Assembly (NCBI GenBank): GCA_015698045.1
Contig: BLAL01000278.1
Coordinates: 620,001 to 684,000, forward strand
Direction: 5' to 3'
Length of the DNA stretch: 64,000 nucleotides
Origin: Rhizophagus clarus
Lineage: Eukaryota; Glomeromycota; Glomeromycetes; Glomerales; Glomeraceae
Position 1 is the first letter of the stretch; every line of letters starts with the position of its first letter. This document shows positions 11,213 to 22,735 of this stretch, in pieces. The notes under the pieces were generated by a model. That model ran no database searches. It was given only the letters and a program-made list of their open reading frames with translations, and had not been told where the DNA came from. The translations under genes were made by a program, and so were the position numbers.

Positions 11213-12087
11213 TTTTAATTTTCTTTTCTTAAAGAAAAGCGGAATGCATTTGATAATTTTTGATGCTGGTAAATGGATTTCTTTATAATATCCATTCTGC
11301 AGATCGGCGGATATGATATATTAAGTTTAGACCAATGTGGTGCCATCATTTCTGTTCAAAGACGTAATATTTGTTACATAAATAAAGTTGCTGCGGTTCG
11401 CCAAGTGTATTACAATAAACCATTAATATATAAATAATGAGCTCTTATTCCTTACTGATTAGTAATTATTTGGTTTTGTTTTGTTTTAAAAGATTCTTTT
11501 TTTTTTCTTAAAAAAAAAAAAATATTACCTGTTACTCATTATACTTGATCGTACACCTTTTTTATTCGGAGCGTCCCTTATACAGTATAACTAATAATTT
11601 TGTATAAACTACTTTTAATTGGGCTGTCGGGGGACGACGAACTCTGTTAGTAATATTGCGTAATACTGCGTCAAATGAAATAATATGGCGTATGCCGTGA
11701 CTGAATGTAAATAAAATAAGAATTCCCGAGAATCAAAGAACTCCAAAGAACGTCCAAGAACTTCCAAGAATCCTCATAAACAGCCCATAAATCACAAAAC
11801 ATACAATACAGGAGATAATTGTGGTTCACGATAACGTCGTAATAGCACAAACAGTATAAACCAAGAAGGATAAAACTAGCGAAATTCTTTTGTCATTAGC
11901 TAGATTTCTTTAGGATCATGATTTAGCGATAAAATCGGGTTAAATTGGTATTTATAAATGTAAGTAATATAAATTATGAAAACCACAACCAATCTTTTTT
12001 GGAAAAAAAAAACTGACACATGATTTAAGCAAAAACTCTATTTATAAAATGTAGTTTATCGATAGTTTCAATCAGAAAAATAAAATT
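11213..12087. other. Sel1 upstream region and spacer
   Basis: The first ~320 bp carry diverged matches to the upstream flank of the tandem Sel1 genes, including the 'gacgtaatatttgttacataaataaag' type segment and a T-run/A-run near 11497-11522. That region is the likely promoter of the 9269-11212 gene. The rest has no supported gene. Confidence 0.5.
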
Positions 12088-13146
12088 TTACATGACATTT
12101 ATGTTTTTAAATATACGATATACTACGTATATCGTATCATACTTAAATGTTAAATTAATTCTACAGACTACGTAAATAAAATAGTTATCATAACCAATAT
12201 TTAAGAATGTATAAATAATTATCAAAAAGATGTCCATAACATTCCAAAACCCATTATTATATTTATAAAGTTCAATTATTTCATCAATAAGTTTAAAAAC
12301 TACCACTTCAAGATAAAAACCAGTAACACAAACGGGTATACTCACAGCGAGTAGTAATGGTAAGAAGAGCGGAAGAAATATTATGTATAATAATAACGAA
12401 ACAAAATAGAAAAATTTTCTTCTATAGGATGTATCTTGACGTTTATACGCTTTCAATAATTCTTTGAATAGATAAACTGTATGTCCTAATACCATTATCG
12501 GTGAGATTAAAGCGTATCTAACTATCCATATTATGCATATTGTGTGAATAATACTAACAAAAATTGTTGAAAGGGTAAATATATCTAAAATATGAATTAA
12601 TATAAAAAATGTTGAATTGAAATTATATGATTTGATATGTTTAATTTTTTTTAGAAATTTACCAGAATTGAAATTCCAACAATTTTTGACAAAATATATA
12701 ACTTCATTGAATTTTTCTAATATTAAAGTATCCATTAAAAATTCGTAATCATAATCATATATATATTTATAAATTAAGTATACCACAGCAGCAGTTAAAG
12801 AAAGTGAATAAATTGGATAATCAGGCCTTTGGATGATTGCCATTAGTGGATTGATTAATGAAAGGAAGATTCCATACCCAATAAAGCATAACGTAATGAT
12901 TGGAATGTATAAAATAATAATTATAGGAGAAAATAGTAACAAATAAATTCGTATCCTCAGAATATATTCCTTTGAAGTAAATATGAATGAATATAGCTGA
13001 TAAATTGAAGGAAAATACCAAATTAATGTTATTATAAAATTCATCATTAAACTTAATACATATACAGGTAACAAATATATAAATTCAAGAAGGATCAAAA
13101 TCATAAGAATTATGAGAATAACAGGTCTTATAATTATCGAAGTCAT
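12088..13146 (-). CDS. Multi-pass membrane protein of unknown function (352 aa)
   Basis: Intact single-exon ORF rich in Ile, Leu, Phe and Tyr. I count roughly seven to eight hydrophobic stretches long enough to span a membrane: near residues 5-45, 65-100, 110-130, 180-215, 240-275 and 300-320, several of them double. Short basic loops lie between them, for example the K-A-Y-K-R-Q-D-T-S-Y-R-R-K loop near residue 230. It resembles anonymous polytopic proteins of glomeromycotan fungi; no transporter signature is recognised. The start is the first ATG, followed at once by a hydrophobic segment. Confidence 0.75.
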   Translation of the reverse strand: MTSIIIRPVILIILMILILLEFIYLLPVYVLSLMMNFIITLIWYFPSIYQLYSFIFTSKEYILRIRIYLLLFSPIIIILYIPIITLCFIGYGIFLSLINPLMAIIQRPDYPIYSLSLTAAVVYLIYKYIYDYDYEFLMDTLILEKFNEVIYFVKNCWNFNSGKFLKKIKHIKSYNFNSTFFILIHILDIFTLSTIFVSIIHTICIIWIVRYALISPIMVLGHTVYLFKELLKAYKRQDTSYRRKFFYFVSLLLYIIFLPLFLPLLLAVSIPVCVTGFYLEVVVFKLIDEIIELYKYNNGFWNVMDIFLIIIYTFLNIGYDNYFIYVVCRINLTFKYDTIYVVYRIFKNINVM

Positions 13147-13660
13147 TTTCAGGATTAAATCTGAACAAAATCCGAAACAAGCCTCTTTATATCAATTGTC
13201 GATCGTGTATGTATTATTGCGTCATAATAGGTACACCAATAATCCTTGTTTATGACGTAATCGGTATAAACTTCTTGGCTTCTTGGCGCTTTTGGTAAAG
13301 TTGAAATAATAAACTTCAAGTATTTTGCTAAAGATAATTCCGATGAAAATATTATAAGAATTTTCCATAGTTACAAAAATTAATATTTGGATTCTAATAT
13401 TCAATATTAAAATTTTACTATTCAAAAAAAAGTAGACTTATAAGATTTATTTCCAGCAATATTCTATATGATTTATGTCGACGACTAGAAACTATTTATT
13501 CCTCTACATCAAAATGTTAAAATATCTAGCCTATTAAATTTATTTTTTTTAATGTTTAGTAAAATACACAATTATAAAATCAAGTATTACACTCTTTTTA
13601 TTATTTACTTATTTGTTTTTTATTTATTATGTTTCTTATTTTATTTTGCGAAGAATCAAA
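13147..13660. other. Spacer upstream of the membrane protein
   Basis: AT-rich. The open frame at 13222-13425 on the minus strand has no recognisable features and is treated as chance. Confidence 0.4.
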
Positions 13661-14070
13661 TGTAGCGGCTCAACAAAAGATGTACGTGAAAAATTAAAGA
13701 TCCTTCTATTAATGTCTTTTATTTAACAAAACTTGGTGGGTGTTGAATGTCGTATGTCATAAATTGTAGATTAAAACGCACCAATGTACGAAATAATGCT
13801 ATGACAATAGACCCACAGAACCCCCTTAGTTGTGTGGCTGCTCACCTATTATCTATTCTAAACCCTCAGGCTTAACCTATCAGGCTATAACCATGCTAGA
13901 AAAAGAGTAAAGTTCGAAAAATATGGAATTAATACAACGTGTGATAAGTAAAACTTGGATCCGCGGTCCTTCCTAACTACTCCATTCACCTCTGGCATTA
14001 ATTGACCTAATAAATAACACATCCACTATAACCGCTTCGCTTGTCTTGCTACGAGGTCGAGATCACTACA
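13661..14070 (-). mobile_element. Possible solo LTR (fossil LTR retrotransposon end)
   Basis: A 410 bp segment, less AT-rich than its surroundings, begins on the minus strand with TGTAGTGATC and ends with GCCGCTACA. It therefore has TG...CA ends and TGTAG/CTACA terminal inverted repeats. No internal retroelement genes lie beside it. I could not find a clear target-site duplication, which suggests age or a wrong boundary. Family unknown (LTR retrotransposon kin). Confidence 0.4.
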
Positions 14071-14309
14071 ACACTTAATACTTAATAAAGAAAATTTTAT
14101 TCAATTTATAAGTTTAGTCATCTCCCATATACAGTAGCAGTAGTAACCTCCCATTGGTCCTAAATATATTATCCTATCAAGTCACATAATACAGTCGCAC
14201 TATTATATGAAAGTTGACTAGATACAGTATATAAAGAAAAATGAATCCAACATCTATAAGAGTAATAGATGTTGTATTTTAATGTAAGTTATCATTTTTA
14301 ATTTTTGTT

Positions 14310-14445
14310 CAATAAAAGAGTGTGCGAAGCTAATGATGGTATTGGAGTTTATATAAATATTGATAAAGCAAATTATTGGTAGTATAAAAAAGTATAAAAT
14401 AATGGAATAGGAGATTTAGATGACATTTCATTAGAAAGTTAGTAT
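14310..14445 (+). pseudogene. Decayed Sel1-repeat remnant
   Basis: Reading 14329-14443 gives A-N-D-G-I-G-V-Y-I-N-I-D-K-A-N-Y-W, then a stop, then Y-K-K-V, a stop, and N-N-G-I-G. This matches the core of a Sel1 repeat (N-G-I-G-V-x-x-x-x-x-K-A-x-Y-W-Y-K-K) of the kind found at the C-terminus of glomeromycotan kinase-Sel1 genes. At least two in-frame stops mark it as a relic. No other part of a gene is recognisable around it. Confidence 0.5.
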
Positions 14446-15569
14446 TAATAATCTATAGTAGTTATATTATGAATAAACAAAATTTCTAAATATGTTCTGT
14501 TGTAATAGTTCTTGATTACAAACAAAGTTGGATTTTTTTTTTGAAATATCGTGTACTAAATATAGAAAATATTATTTGATAGGGAGGTTAAAATATCATC
14601 CGAACTGCGAATCTTATATTAATTCTATTTTTATTAGCAACAATGTTACCAATAAAGTAGTGTCTTTTTCGATATTAAATTTAATTGATTTTTTATTCCA
14701 GGAAGAAAAAAAATTCACTACAATAACAGATGAGATGTAGCAAGAAGGTAACACTTTCGATGAACCGAAAAAATTACTTATCTGTTATAACTTTATTATT
14801 TTGTTTGCGAGATTATAAGTAGTATTTCATTAACCTTATTTTACCTGATCATTATTTAGAAAACACTATAAATACGTCTATATCATTCAGTTAGTTTAAA
14901 AGTTCATGATAAATTATTAGCGAAAAATATGCTCCTCAATCAAGCTTTTGACGTTATTATAAGACATTGTTTTAATATGCTTTTTGTATATACAATTATA
15001 AAGTATATTTTTTAACCTTTGAATAAAATATTGACTTACACGACTTTATTGTATTATATTCACTTTTATAACTGATTTTTCTTTTTATTGACGAAAAGTT
15101 TTAAAACTTCGTCATTTATTAACTATTAATTTATTTTCAAGAACTTTATAATTCTGTTGACCGTTGTCGGCAATGTGTTGAACATATGTTAATAATATAA
15201 GACCAATATATGTTTATAATATGCTAGACATCTATCAAAAAACGTAAAAGTTATGTTTTTATTATATATTGACATACAGTATGTGACAAATATATTTTAT
15301 TATATATTGGTAATATGCTAAATAATATAATAAAAGAAAATAATTTGTATAGACCTGAAACATTCAAAACTATGAAAAAGGAAAGTAATTGTTAGTACAA
15401 TGTTTCCTAACAAAATCAATAAAAAAAAAAATTTCATAACGAACCATTATGAAACTTATCCAGTAAATCCAAGCCAAAATAAGTAACGTTAGACGTAAAC
15501 GTTTCTAATGGAGAAAAAAAAATCAAAAGTTTCATAATAATATTATGAAATTTAATTCCACATTCACAC
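14446..15569. other. Gene-free AT-rich region
   Basis: No supported gene or strong repeat. The open frame at 14528-14740 lacks any recognisable domain. Confidence 0.4.
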
Positions 15570-16720
15570 CTCAAACCTATGAAAAAAAAAGATAAAGAAA
15601 CATTAGGATAACAGTTTTTTAAAAAAAAATCAATAGATAGTAATAGCTTCGAACAAGAAATTGAACCATCTAAAATATCTGGACCTACAAAAGAAAGAGA
15701 AGGGACAATTAATATAACATTTCTAACAAAAAAAAAAGGCGAAAAAAAGTTCTGAACGGTCAGTAACTTCAAAATCTAACCCATTCAAGAAACCGTTAGA
15801 CTCGAAGTGCTAAACCTACAAAAACGATAAAGAAACGTCAAAATAAAATTCCTAATGAAAAATGCAAAAAATTTAAGTTTCGTAAAAAATGGTTACAAAT
15901 CAAATCCGATGTCATCTCTGTTCCACCCGGAGCCTAATACAAAAAAAAAAAACGTAACGTTGATGATTTTTAGAAGAAGAGTTCTAAATTTTAACTTAAA
16001 AATTACCAAGGATCCAATACAGAAATCGAAAATGGAACCTATAAAAAAAGAAACAAAAAATAAAAATGAAACGCGAGAATTAAATCGATTAGAAAAAAAA
16101 AACTTCTTTGGTTTCCTATTAAATTCTCGCGATTCCAAAAATCCATATCAGCTATTTAAAAAAAAGGAAACAAACTATTAGATTATCACGTTAAAAGGAA
16201 GCTAAGAAAAACATAAAAGCTAATTTTCCACCAAAATTTTTAGCCAATAGCTCAAAAACAACGATCTTAATAAATTTTTTTTTTCAAGATGTTTCGAAAA
16301 CTTGCCGGAATTCCGGTACTTAAAAATTAGAGCCGGTTTCTTACAAAATAGAAAAGAAAATTGATAGGTTCCTGCCGAAATTCACACTCCTGATCCTATC
16401 TGTATCTTTCAGATCTTCTAATAGAATCATGACCTCGTATATTATGAAGCAAAATAGATTCTTCTGTAAATTCTTTGTAAATAACGTAAGCTCCATAAGC
16501 TACGACATTAGCAGAGTTTCTGGACGTCTAAAAAAAAAACAAATATTAGTAAGAGCTTCGTTAAAGAAACAATTAAAAAGCAACATCCTCCCTATCAAAT
16601 TCTCATGCGTTCGAAGACAGAAAATGGAGACAACCCCAAAAAATGGTGGCCGGTGGTTGGCGCTTTCCTGCTACTGCTATTCGAAAAATTCAATCCTTTG
16701 AAATCCGGTTGTAGGAGTTC
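15570..16720. repeat. Degenerate ~100 bp repeat module, block B
   Basis: Carries the same recurring pieces as block A (7915-8400) and block C (20600-21965). Examples are 'cattcgttaaagaaacaatt'-like segments followed by 'cctccctatcaaattctcatg' (near 16560-16610, compare 21035-21060), and 'ttccggtacttaaaaattagagccggtt' near 16310-16340 (compare 8021-8048). Open frames here (for example 15855-16181 and its antisense) follow base composition and are not supported as genes. Confidence 0.45.
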
Positions 16721-17235
16721 CCGGATACCATCATTTTATCGTCCCGGAGGCTAAATTCTGATGAACCTGATCAAATTTCTTAATAATAATTTTTTTTTTT
16801 TAATGAGTTATTGTTTTGACCTGATGTAATGAAAAATTTGAAAGCACTAAAATTTCAAGTCGATGATATACTGTACATGGCAGATTGATTAATCATTATT
16901 TACAGTTGCTAAAGCATTATGATGTTAAAAACAAGAATGATATTGATCTCGAATCATTTTTTAACAATATATAAATCGTTATTGTTGTAATGCAGTAAAA
17001 TTATAAAAGTAAATATTTATTGTAATCTCATCCAAATATACAATAAGAATTACAGCTATCAAAGTAAAAATGACTATGTTTTATAAATTCATAAGCTAAA
17101 CAAGGAAAAAAGCAATAATTGCTGCAACACCATATATGATTATAATAAAAAAAGGGTTGACTAAATAAAATATATATCTTGAATTCCAAATTCATATTAC
17201 GCTAGAAACTGTAATCCTGTTATATAATTAGATTT
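16721..17235. other. Spacer downstream of the Q-Y-D-G-Y gene
   Basis: AT-rich, with no supported gene. It contains the 3' flank of the minus-strand gene at 17236-17835. Confidence 0.4.
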
Positions 17236-17835
17236 TTAATCGAAGGCTGTTTTCTTTATAAATTCGAGAAGAAGTTGATCTTCAGAAAGATACCCATTTT
17301 TTTCCACCTCCTCATCATCATAACTGATCTCCGCAAATGATTTTTTATTTTCTTCCATCTGCGTTACATAATACTTGTACTTTTCCAAAAGCTTCTCCGG
17401 TCGTGCCGTTAAAATGAAATCTTTATAGTGACAGACGCTTAACATGATGGATTTATCATCCATACCATGTCTTGAACTGTACGTGACAGTAATAATGTAT
17501 ACATAGTCGTAATCAATTTGGAAGATATCCTCCAAGGGCGCGATAGGTTCAAGACGTGGATTACTAAATGGGCTTGAATAAAAAGCTTTAATTAATTTAG
17601 CTCCAAGAAGGCCAGCATCGGCAAAAGTCGTAAGAGTTGAAAGATCTTGTGTAAATTTTTGGAGAAAATCAGCCAACCATTCACCCACACCACCTTCGAC
17701 ATATCCATCATATTGTTGATAAATACAAACGTAATATTCATAAGAGTATTTGCTTTCATCAGGCCCACCCAGAAAACTCGTCTCTTTTCTTTTAGTTGAA
17801 CGTTCACGAAGAAGTATAATACTATGTGTTCCCAT
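17236..17835 (-). CDS. Conserved small protein with M-G-T start and Q-Y-D-G-Y motif (199 aa)
   Basis: Intact single-exon ORF. It begins M-G-T-H-S-I-I and, after about 40 residues, has Y-Q-Q-Y-D-G-Y-V-E-G followed by a G-E-W-L-A-D-F-L segment. This order (M-G-T-R-S-[LI], then [YR]-Q-x-D-G-Y-x-x-G-x-G, then L-x-x-F-L) is one I recall from small uncharacterised proteins common in bacteria and phages and seen in some fungi. Biochemical function is unknown. The middle has beta-rich Y-V-Y-I-I-T-V-T-Y, and the C-terminus is acidic. No signal peptide or membrane segment is present. Codon and base use is clearly richer in GC than the flanks, which supports a real gene. A bacterial origin is possible but untested. 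Confidence 0.75.
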   Translation of the reverse strand: MGTHSIILLRERSTKRKETSFLGGPDESKYSYEYYVCIYQQYDGYVEGGVGEWLADFLQKFTQDLSTLTTFADAGLLGAKLIKAFYSSPFSNPRLEPIAPLEDIFQIDYDYVYIITVTYSSRHGMDDKSIMLSVCHYKDFILTARPEKLLEKYKYYVTQMEENKKSFAEISYDDEEVEKNGYLSEDQLLLEFIKKTAFD

Positions 17836-18001
17836 TTTTTAAACGTTCAACGATGTTTTACAAGAAAAAGAATCTGGTGGCTTATGATAATGGAATTTCG
17901 TTATTTATGTCATTGATCATATGATAAACTTTGATCAACTTCCATATAGGGTCGATTTGCACGTTATCAGTATTCGTTATAAAAGGTCACAATTGCATTT
18001 C

Positions 18002-20392
18002 TGACAAGTTTATATGGCGCGGCTGTCAAAATATCTGACGCACTAAAAACAAATTATTCATGGTTGTACGATCTTTTTTTCTTCTCACACGCTTTCGAAC
18101 ACTTTTTAGGTGTATATTTAATATATTAAAAATCTATTCTCGTATTAGTTTTATCATAATGAAATTATTTATTATCGTTTATAAAATTTTTATTTTAATA
18201 ATTAATTCATTAGTACTATTGCGTTAATTTTTATATAGAGTTTATTTTAAATTTAATTAGTCATTACACAGATTTTTTTTTTATTCATTAGTATATTTTT
18301 TAAGCTATTGTTTTTAAGTATTTATTAAAGCACGTAATTACCGAATTTATTTAGTAATTTATTAGATTTAATTATCATTAAAATAATACTTATTTATTTT
18401 TCTTAGATATTTTCTTGGGATTTCTCTTCCCGATATTTTAAAATCAATACTTCCTAACAATCACTTGTATTTAATCAAAAACTTTAATGAACCATCATCG
18501 TATCAAACTGCTGAGAATTTTAAGGTACCACAATTCGAACTGGATGTATTTGTAGATGTTGATAATCAAGAAAAGGTGTGTGAATGGTTCAAAGAGTATG
18601 AATCCTGGTCCAAAACAATAATGCCAAGAGGCTATGGTATTAAAGGAGACCGGGTTCTTTTTCGAGAACAATGTCATTGTATTCATAAACAAGGCAAAAA
18701 TGTTGTAACCAAACGTCCACAATCATTGCAGGCACGAGATATATGCAACAGCAGTTATACATTTACGGTTAGAATACCAACGACTTTCACATACACATCT
18801 GTTAGAAATAAACTTAAAATACACACATATAAATTCAGCAGAATCATTGAATTTCCGTCAGGTTAAGGAAGAAGTTCGTGAGGAGCTTTTAGAATTATTT
18901 AAAGATGGTCATTCATCTTCTTCGGCACTATACGTTTATCAAGACAAACTCCATCTTGAAGCTAGTGACGAACAAGAACTAATCAAACTGCTCGCAGATC
19001 GATCAGTAAATCCAGATTATGATTATGTCACTTGGGAGTCGCAATGGTAAATTGTTCAACGCTTAGAAGAAGTCATTAAAGATTATAATAATTCAGGATT
19101 GGGAATTGTTGTTTACTAGAAGATGATGCTCGTACAGGAAATCATTTATTCTTTGCATCGTAACTGGTCTTATGAGTCCAATACACGAAAAGTTCTTTAA
19201 GCTGCGGAAATTTGCTACTTTGATGCTTCAGCTTCATTCAACCATTGAATACTTTAATCACTCTACTTTACACCAGTTGTGCGATAGGAGCTCTTCCTCT
19301 TGGGTTGATTGGACTTCTGATTAATTTGAAATCACGTTAGAGAAAGAGGTATATTATCATATTCCATTTCATTTCATTTTATTATTGCTTGATTAACTAT
19401 TAAAGCATATACTAAAGCTAAATATATTTTAACAAAAACTAGTTTAACATTGCTAAAAACAATACTTTCTTCACATGCATTCTATGGCCGTGGACCACAA
19501 ACAGGCCCAATGTTATTTATTTTTTACAGATGATTCTAATGCGAAAAGAAATGCCTTGGAGTCATGTTTTCCAAAGACAATTCGTTTTCTATGTACGTTT
19601 CATGTTTTACAAGCCTTTTGGCGATGGATACATGATCCAAGACATCATATCAAGAAGAGAATTGTGTATCAATTATGACAAAAATAAAGAAAATTTTATA
19701 TGCCTTGTTGAGTACAGAAATGGATGCGTTTATCATGAATTTAAAAAAGAATTTTACCGTTCTTATCCCCAGCTACAAAAACATTTTGAACTTTTATGAG
19801 AGAGGTAAAAAGGAACATAATCTGAGCGTTCATATTTCCAAAAATCAGCTGAACTGAAGGTATTTATTTATTTAACAATATAAATTTATTTAATACGGCA
19901 TTATTTAATAATTTTTATCTAATTCAATTCGTTTATATTAACTGTAGAAATTAACATTAAAAAGATGTGTGAAATATACACAGAATTGAATAATTATAAT
20001 ACACAGAATAAAGTTTGAAATTTTTTGATTTTTAATTTCATTCTAAATTTACGTGTTTTGTTATGTTTTTGACTTTTTAATTTCAAAACATTACTTCAAA
20101 ATTTCGAGTTTAACAACACATAATACAGTTTTAAAAATTAAAAAAAAAAAACTTTTTTTGAAATTTTGCAAAAAGACAATGACATTAAAAATTACAATAA
20201 ATTGTTATTAATTCATTAAAATGTAAAATTATAATTAAAAATAAATAAAAGGAAAAGTTAGAAAAAAAGTTTCAAAATTTGTAAAAATTAAAAAATCGTT
20301 ATTCGTTAAAAAAAAAAACTGATTAAAAAGACAAAAAGACCGTCGGGTTAATTGACTGACCCAGTTGGTAGCCGCGCCACAAAACCTGTCAG
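18002..20392 (+). mobile_element. Decayed MULE (Mutator-like) DNA transposon with TIRs
   Basis: Imperfect terminal inverted repeats are visible. 18002-18025 reads CTGACAAGTTT, four bases, then GGCGCGGCT. The reverse complement of 20370-20392 reads CTGACAGGTTT, three bases, then GGCGCGGCT. Between them on the plus strand lie remnants of a MULE transposase (18465-19857). No convincing 9 bp target duplication was found, so the exact ends are uncertain. Total length is about 2.4 kb. Confidence 0.65.
18465..19857 (+). pseudogene. MULE transposase pseudogene
   Basis: The first part (18465-18866) has a D-V-F-V-D-V-D-x-x-x-K-V-x-E-W-F region typical of the N-terminal DNA-binding part of fungal MULE proteins. 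A shifted frame (18847-19050) continues with F-R-Q-V-K-E-E-V-R-E-E-L. At 19475-19678 the diagnostic core reads F-F-T-D-D-S-N-A-K-R-N-A-L, then L-C-T-F-H-V-L-Q-A-F-W-R-W. This is the acidic-motif/C-x-x-x-H region of MULE transposases. Further fragments follow to 19857. Several frameshifts and stops separate the pieces, for example between 18866 and 18847, after 19050 and in 19270-19340, so it cannot encode active protein. The SWIM-type zinc finger expected at the C-terminus is not recognisable. Confidence 0.75.
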
Positions 20393-20599
20393 ATTTTTTA
20401 CAACACTATCTATATAACAGATAACTAAAAAAAAATGTCATATTTAGATTACCCCGTATAAATAATTTTGAATTGTGCAAAGCGTGATCTGATCAGTGCC
20501 TGATCTAAATTTAAAAGTTAAGACGATTTAAACGATTTGATCGGCAAATCCATGTTGATTACTTATTTCTGGTAACTGAAGTACTAATACTAGGGAACG

Positions 20600-21965
20600 G
20601 TTTTGGAAATCAACCCGTTGTTAAGTCCGGAGCTTTATTTAAAAAATTGCCCGTTTCTTACTAAAACCCCACATCTAGACCCTAAAGAAATGCTGCCAAG
20701 CTCCAAGACTTCTGAACATGACGTGCCCAAGCCATTTAAAATCGAAATATATTTAGAGATTCGAAAAGCCAACATTCTATGTATTTTGGAGTAAAAATCT
20801 ACACGTTTAAGCTCCGATTCGTCTAAGAACGGCATGTATCCAAGATTCTTTTCATTTAAAAAAGAGTAATACCAAAACGTTAGTAAATGTTTCGATTAAA
20901 GAAAAGTAAAAATTAAAAAAAAACTTCTGAAAACCTACCAACAATTTACGTATCCAACAAAGATCCTAGTCATTTAAAAAAAATAAAAAAAAAATTGAAA
21001 CGTTAGAATTTTAGTTAAAATAATTCAAAAAACACGTTCACCTCCCTACCAAATTCTCATGAGCAGTCTAAAAAACAAAAAAAATTGAAACATAAGTAAA
21101 AATGTTTCGTTAAAAGAAATAATCTTTAAAATCATTATTGAGATTCTTTACCAAAATTCCTGGCCGTTTAAAAATCCACATATCCTAAGATCAAAAAAAC
21201 ATCGTCTGGAAAGAAGAAAAACAAGATAACGAAATATAAGTAAAGTTTCGTTAGAATAATAGATAAAAAAAATATCGAAACTCACCTAAAGCCGAACCCA
21301 CACTCCAGATCTGCCTAAAAGTTGAGTTCTTGAGTTCCAAATTTTCATCTAAAAAAAAGAAACAGAACATTATTAGTAAATGTTAGCTAAAAGAATTAAT
21401 CAATGTGAAAATAAAACATCCTTCACCATACCTCTAACACATTGTCTAAATACCAAAGAACCGGCTATCTACAAAAGAAAATAGTGAAACATTAGTTAAA
21501 AGAATTAATCCAAAGCAAAAAAAGTTCTCCTTACCGAATTTCAGATACCCTGTCTACAAAAGCAAAACATCGAAACATTAGAAGCCGTTCATTAAAAAAA
21601 CTGACCATCTACAAAATAAAAAAACGAACTGTTAGTAAAGTTTGTTAAAATAATAAAAAATAAATGTTAATAGTATGTGAAACATTTCATTACATTAGAC
21701 ATGTTTCTAAGTGAACCGAAAGACTTATCTAAAAAAAAAGACAATGAACATTAGAACCTATGAAAAGAAGGAAGAAACGTTCATTAAAGCGTTTCTTAAT
21801 TAAAAAAACCTTCTTTCTATGCTGACCTCAAGCTGTGTCTAAATGTCTAATGGTATTTCTATAAAAAGAAGAAAAAAACGTTTCGTTAGAAACGTTTCTT
21901 AAATAAAAAAAAAAAATACTCTTTCTCCATTTACCTTGGCTTCGTGTCTACGGTGTTCTTACAAA
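20600..21965. repeat. Degenerate ~100 bp repeat module, block C
   Basis: The longest of three related blocks. Roughly a dozen segments follow the same order. A pyrimidine-rich 'taccaaattctcatg' piece comes first, then 'gtctaaa' with a short GC-richer word, then 'ccatctaaaaaa', then 'gaaacattagtaaa'. Each ends with 'gtttcgttaaaagaaataat'. Segment length varies from about 90 to 190 bp. Toward the end, short hairpins such as 'aaacgtttc...gaaacgttt' (near 21873-21896) appear. No open reading frame is supported. Confidence 0.5.
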
Positions 21966-22163
21966 CTAATTTTTTATTATTCTGAAAAAAAAAATAAACA
22001 TTGCGAGTTACGCAACCGTGATAAAAAATTAAACAATAGGTAGGTAGTACGCATCACATGTTCATTAACCATAAGATGCAATGAAAGAACCAATCATGGA
22101 TCGACTCAATTTTCAAGCGGGCGGACATCCGGACATTTGTGTCACCTTGCGTAGTATTTATAT

Positions 22164-22186
22164 AGTCCTTCGCTTCGCTCCGGACT
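22164..22186. repeat. Dispersed AGTCCTTCGCTTCGCTCCGGACT motif
   Basis: A hairpin-ended word (AGTCC...GGACT) with an internal CTTCGCT repeat. A near-identical copy lies at 30738-30759 inside an intron of the hAT transposase. Related 'cttcgctctgc' words form tandem arrays at the ends of the polymerase elements (33.0-33.6, 43.2-43.3 and 54.9 kb). Confidence 0.5.
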
Positions 22187-22279
22187 AATAAATAAGTAAT
22201 AGGCAATTACATCATTGTATGGTCACCATGATAGTGGTTGTATTAATGTAGTATCTATTATATGGCGCGCCGATATAGA

Positions 22280-22735
22280 CAGATTCATAATTTCTTATTA
22301 CCAATTTTGCAGATCTTTTTTATTCACTAGACAGATTCGTAATTTTTTATTACCACTTTTGCCGATTTTTTTTATTTACTACCATCCCTTTTTAATTTAC
22401 TAGATAAATTCGTAATTTAATTTACCACCTTTGCAAATCTTTTTTATTCACTACCATCTCCTTTTTTATTCATTACCATCATCTTTTTTATTCACTACCA
22501 TCTCCTTTTTTATCCACTACCATCTCCTTTTTTATTCACTACCATCTCCTTTTTTATTCACTACCATCTCCTTTTTTATTCACTACCATCTCCTTTTTTA
22601 TTCACTACCATCTCCTTTTTATTCACTATCATCTTTTTTATTCACTACCATCCCCTTTTTTTATTTACTGCCATCTCCTTTTTATTCATCACCATCTCCT
22701 TTTTTATCCAATAAATAGATTCATAATTCTTTGTT
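22280..22735. repeat. 22 bp minisatellite (ttcactaccatctcctttttta type)
   Basis: About 22438-22712 holds a dozen near-exact copies of a 22 bp pyrimidine-rich unit. Longer, older-looking versions of the same words ('acagattcgtaatttnttattaccac') lead into it from about 22280. The plus-strand open frame over it only translates the repeat. Confidence 0.8.

Noticed and set aside
13222-13425. Minus-strand ORF upstream of the membrane protein
   Set aside because: Short, low-complexity, no features; lies where the promoter of the 12088-13146 gene is expected.
15434-16701. ORFs in repeat block B
   Set aside because: They cover degenerate repeats, differ between blocks and show no recognisable protein features.
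22431-22718. ORF with F-L-F-T-T-I / Y-S-L-P-S repeats
   Set aside because: Translation of the 22 bp minisatellite.
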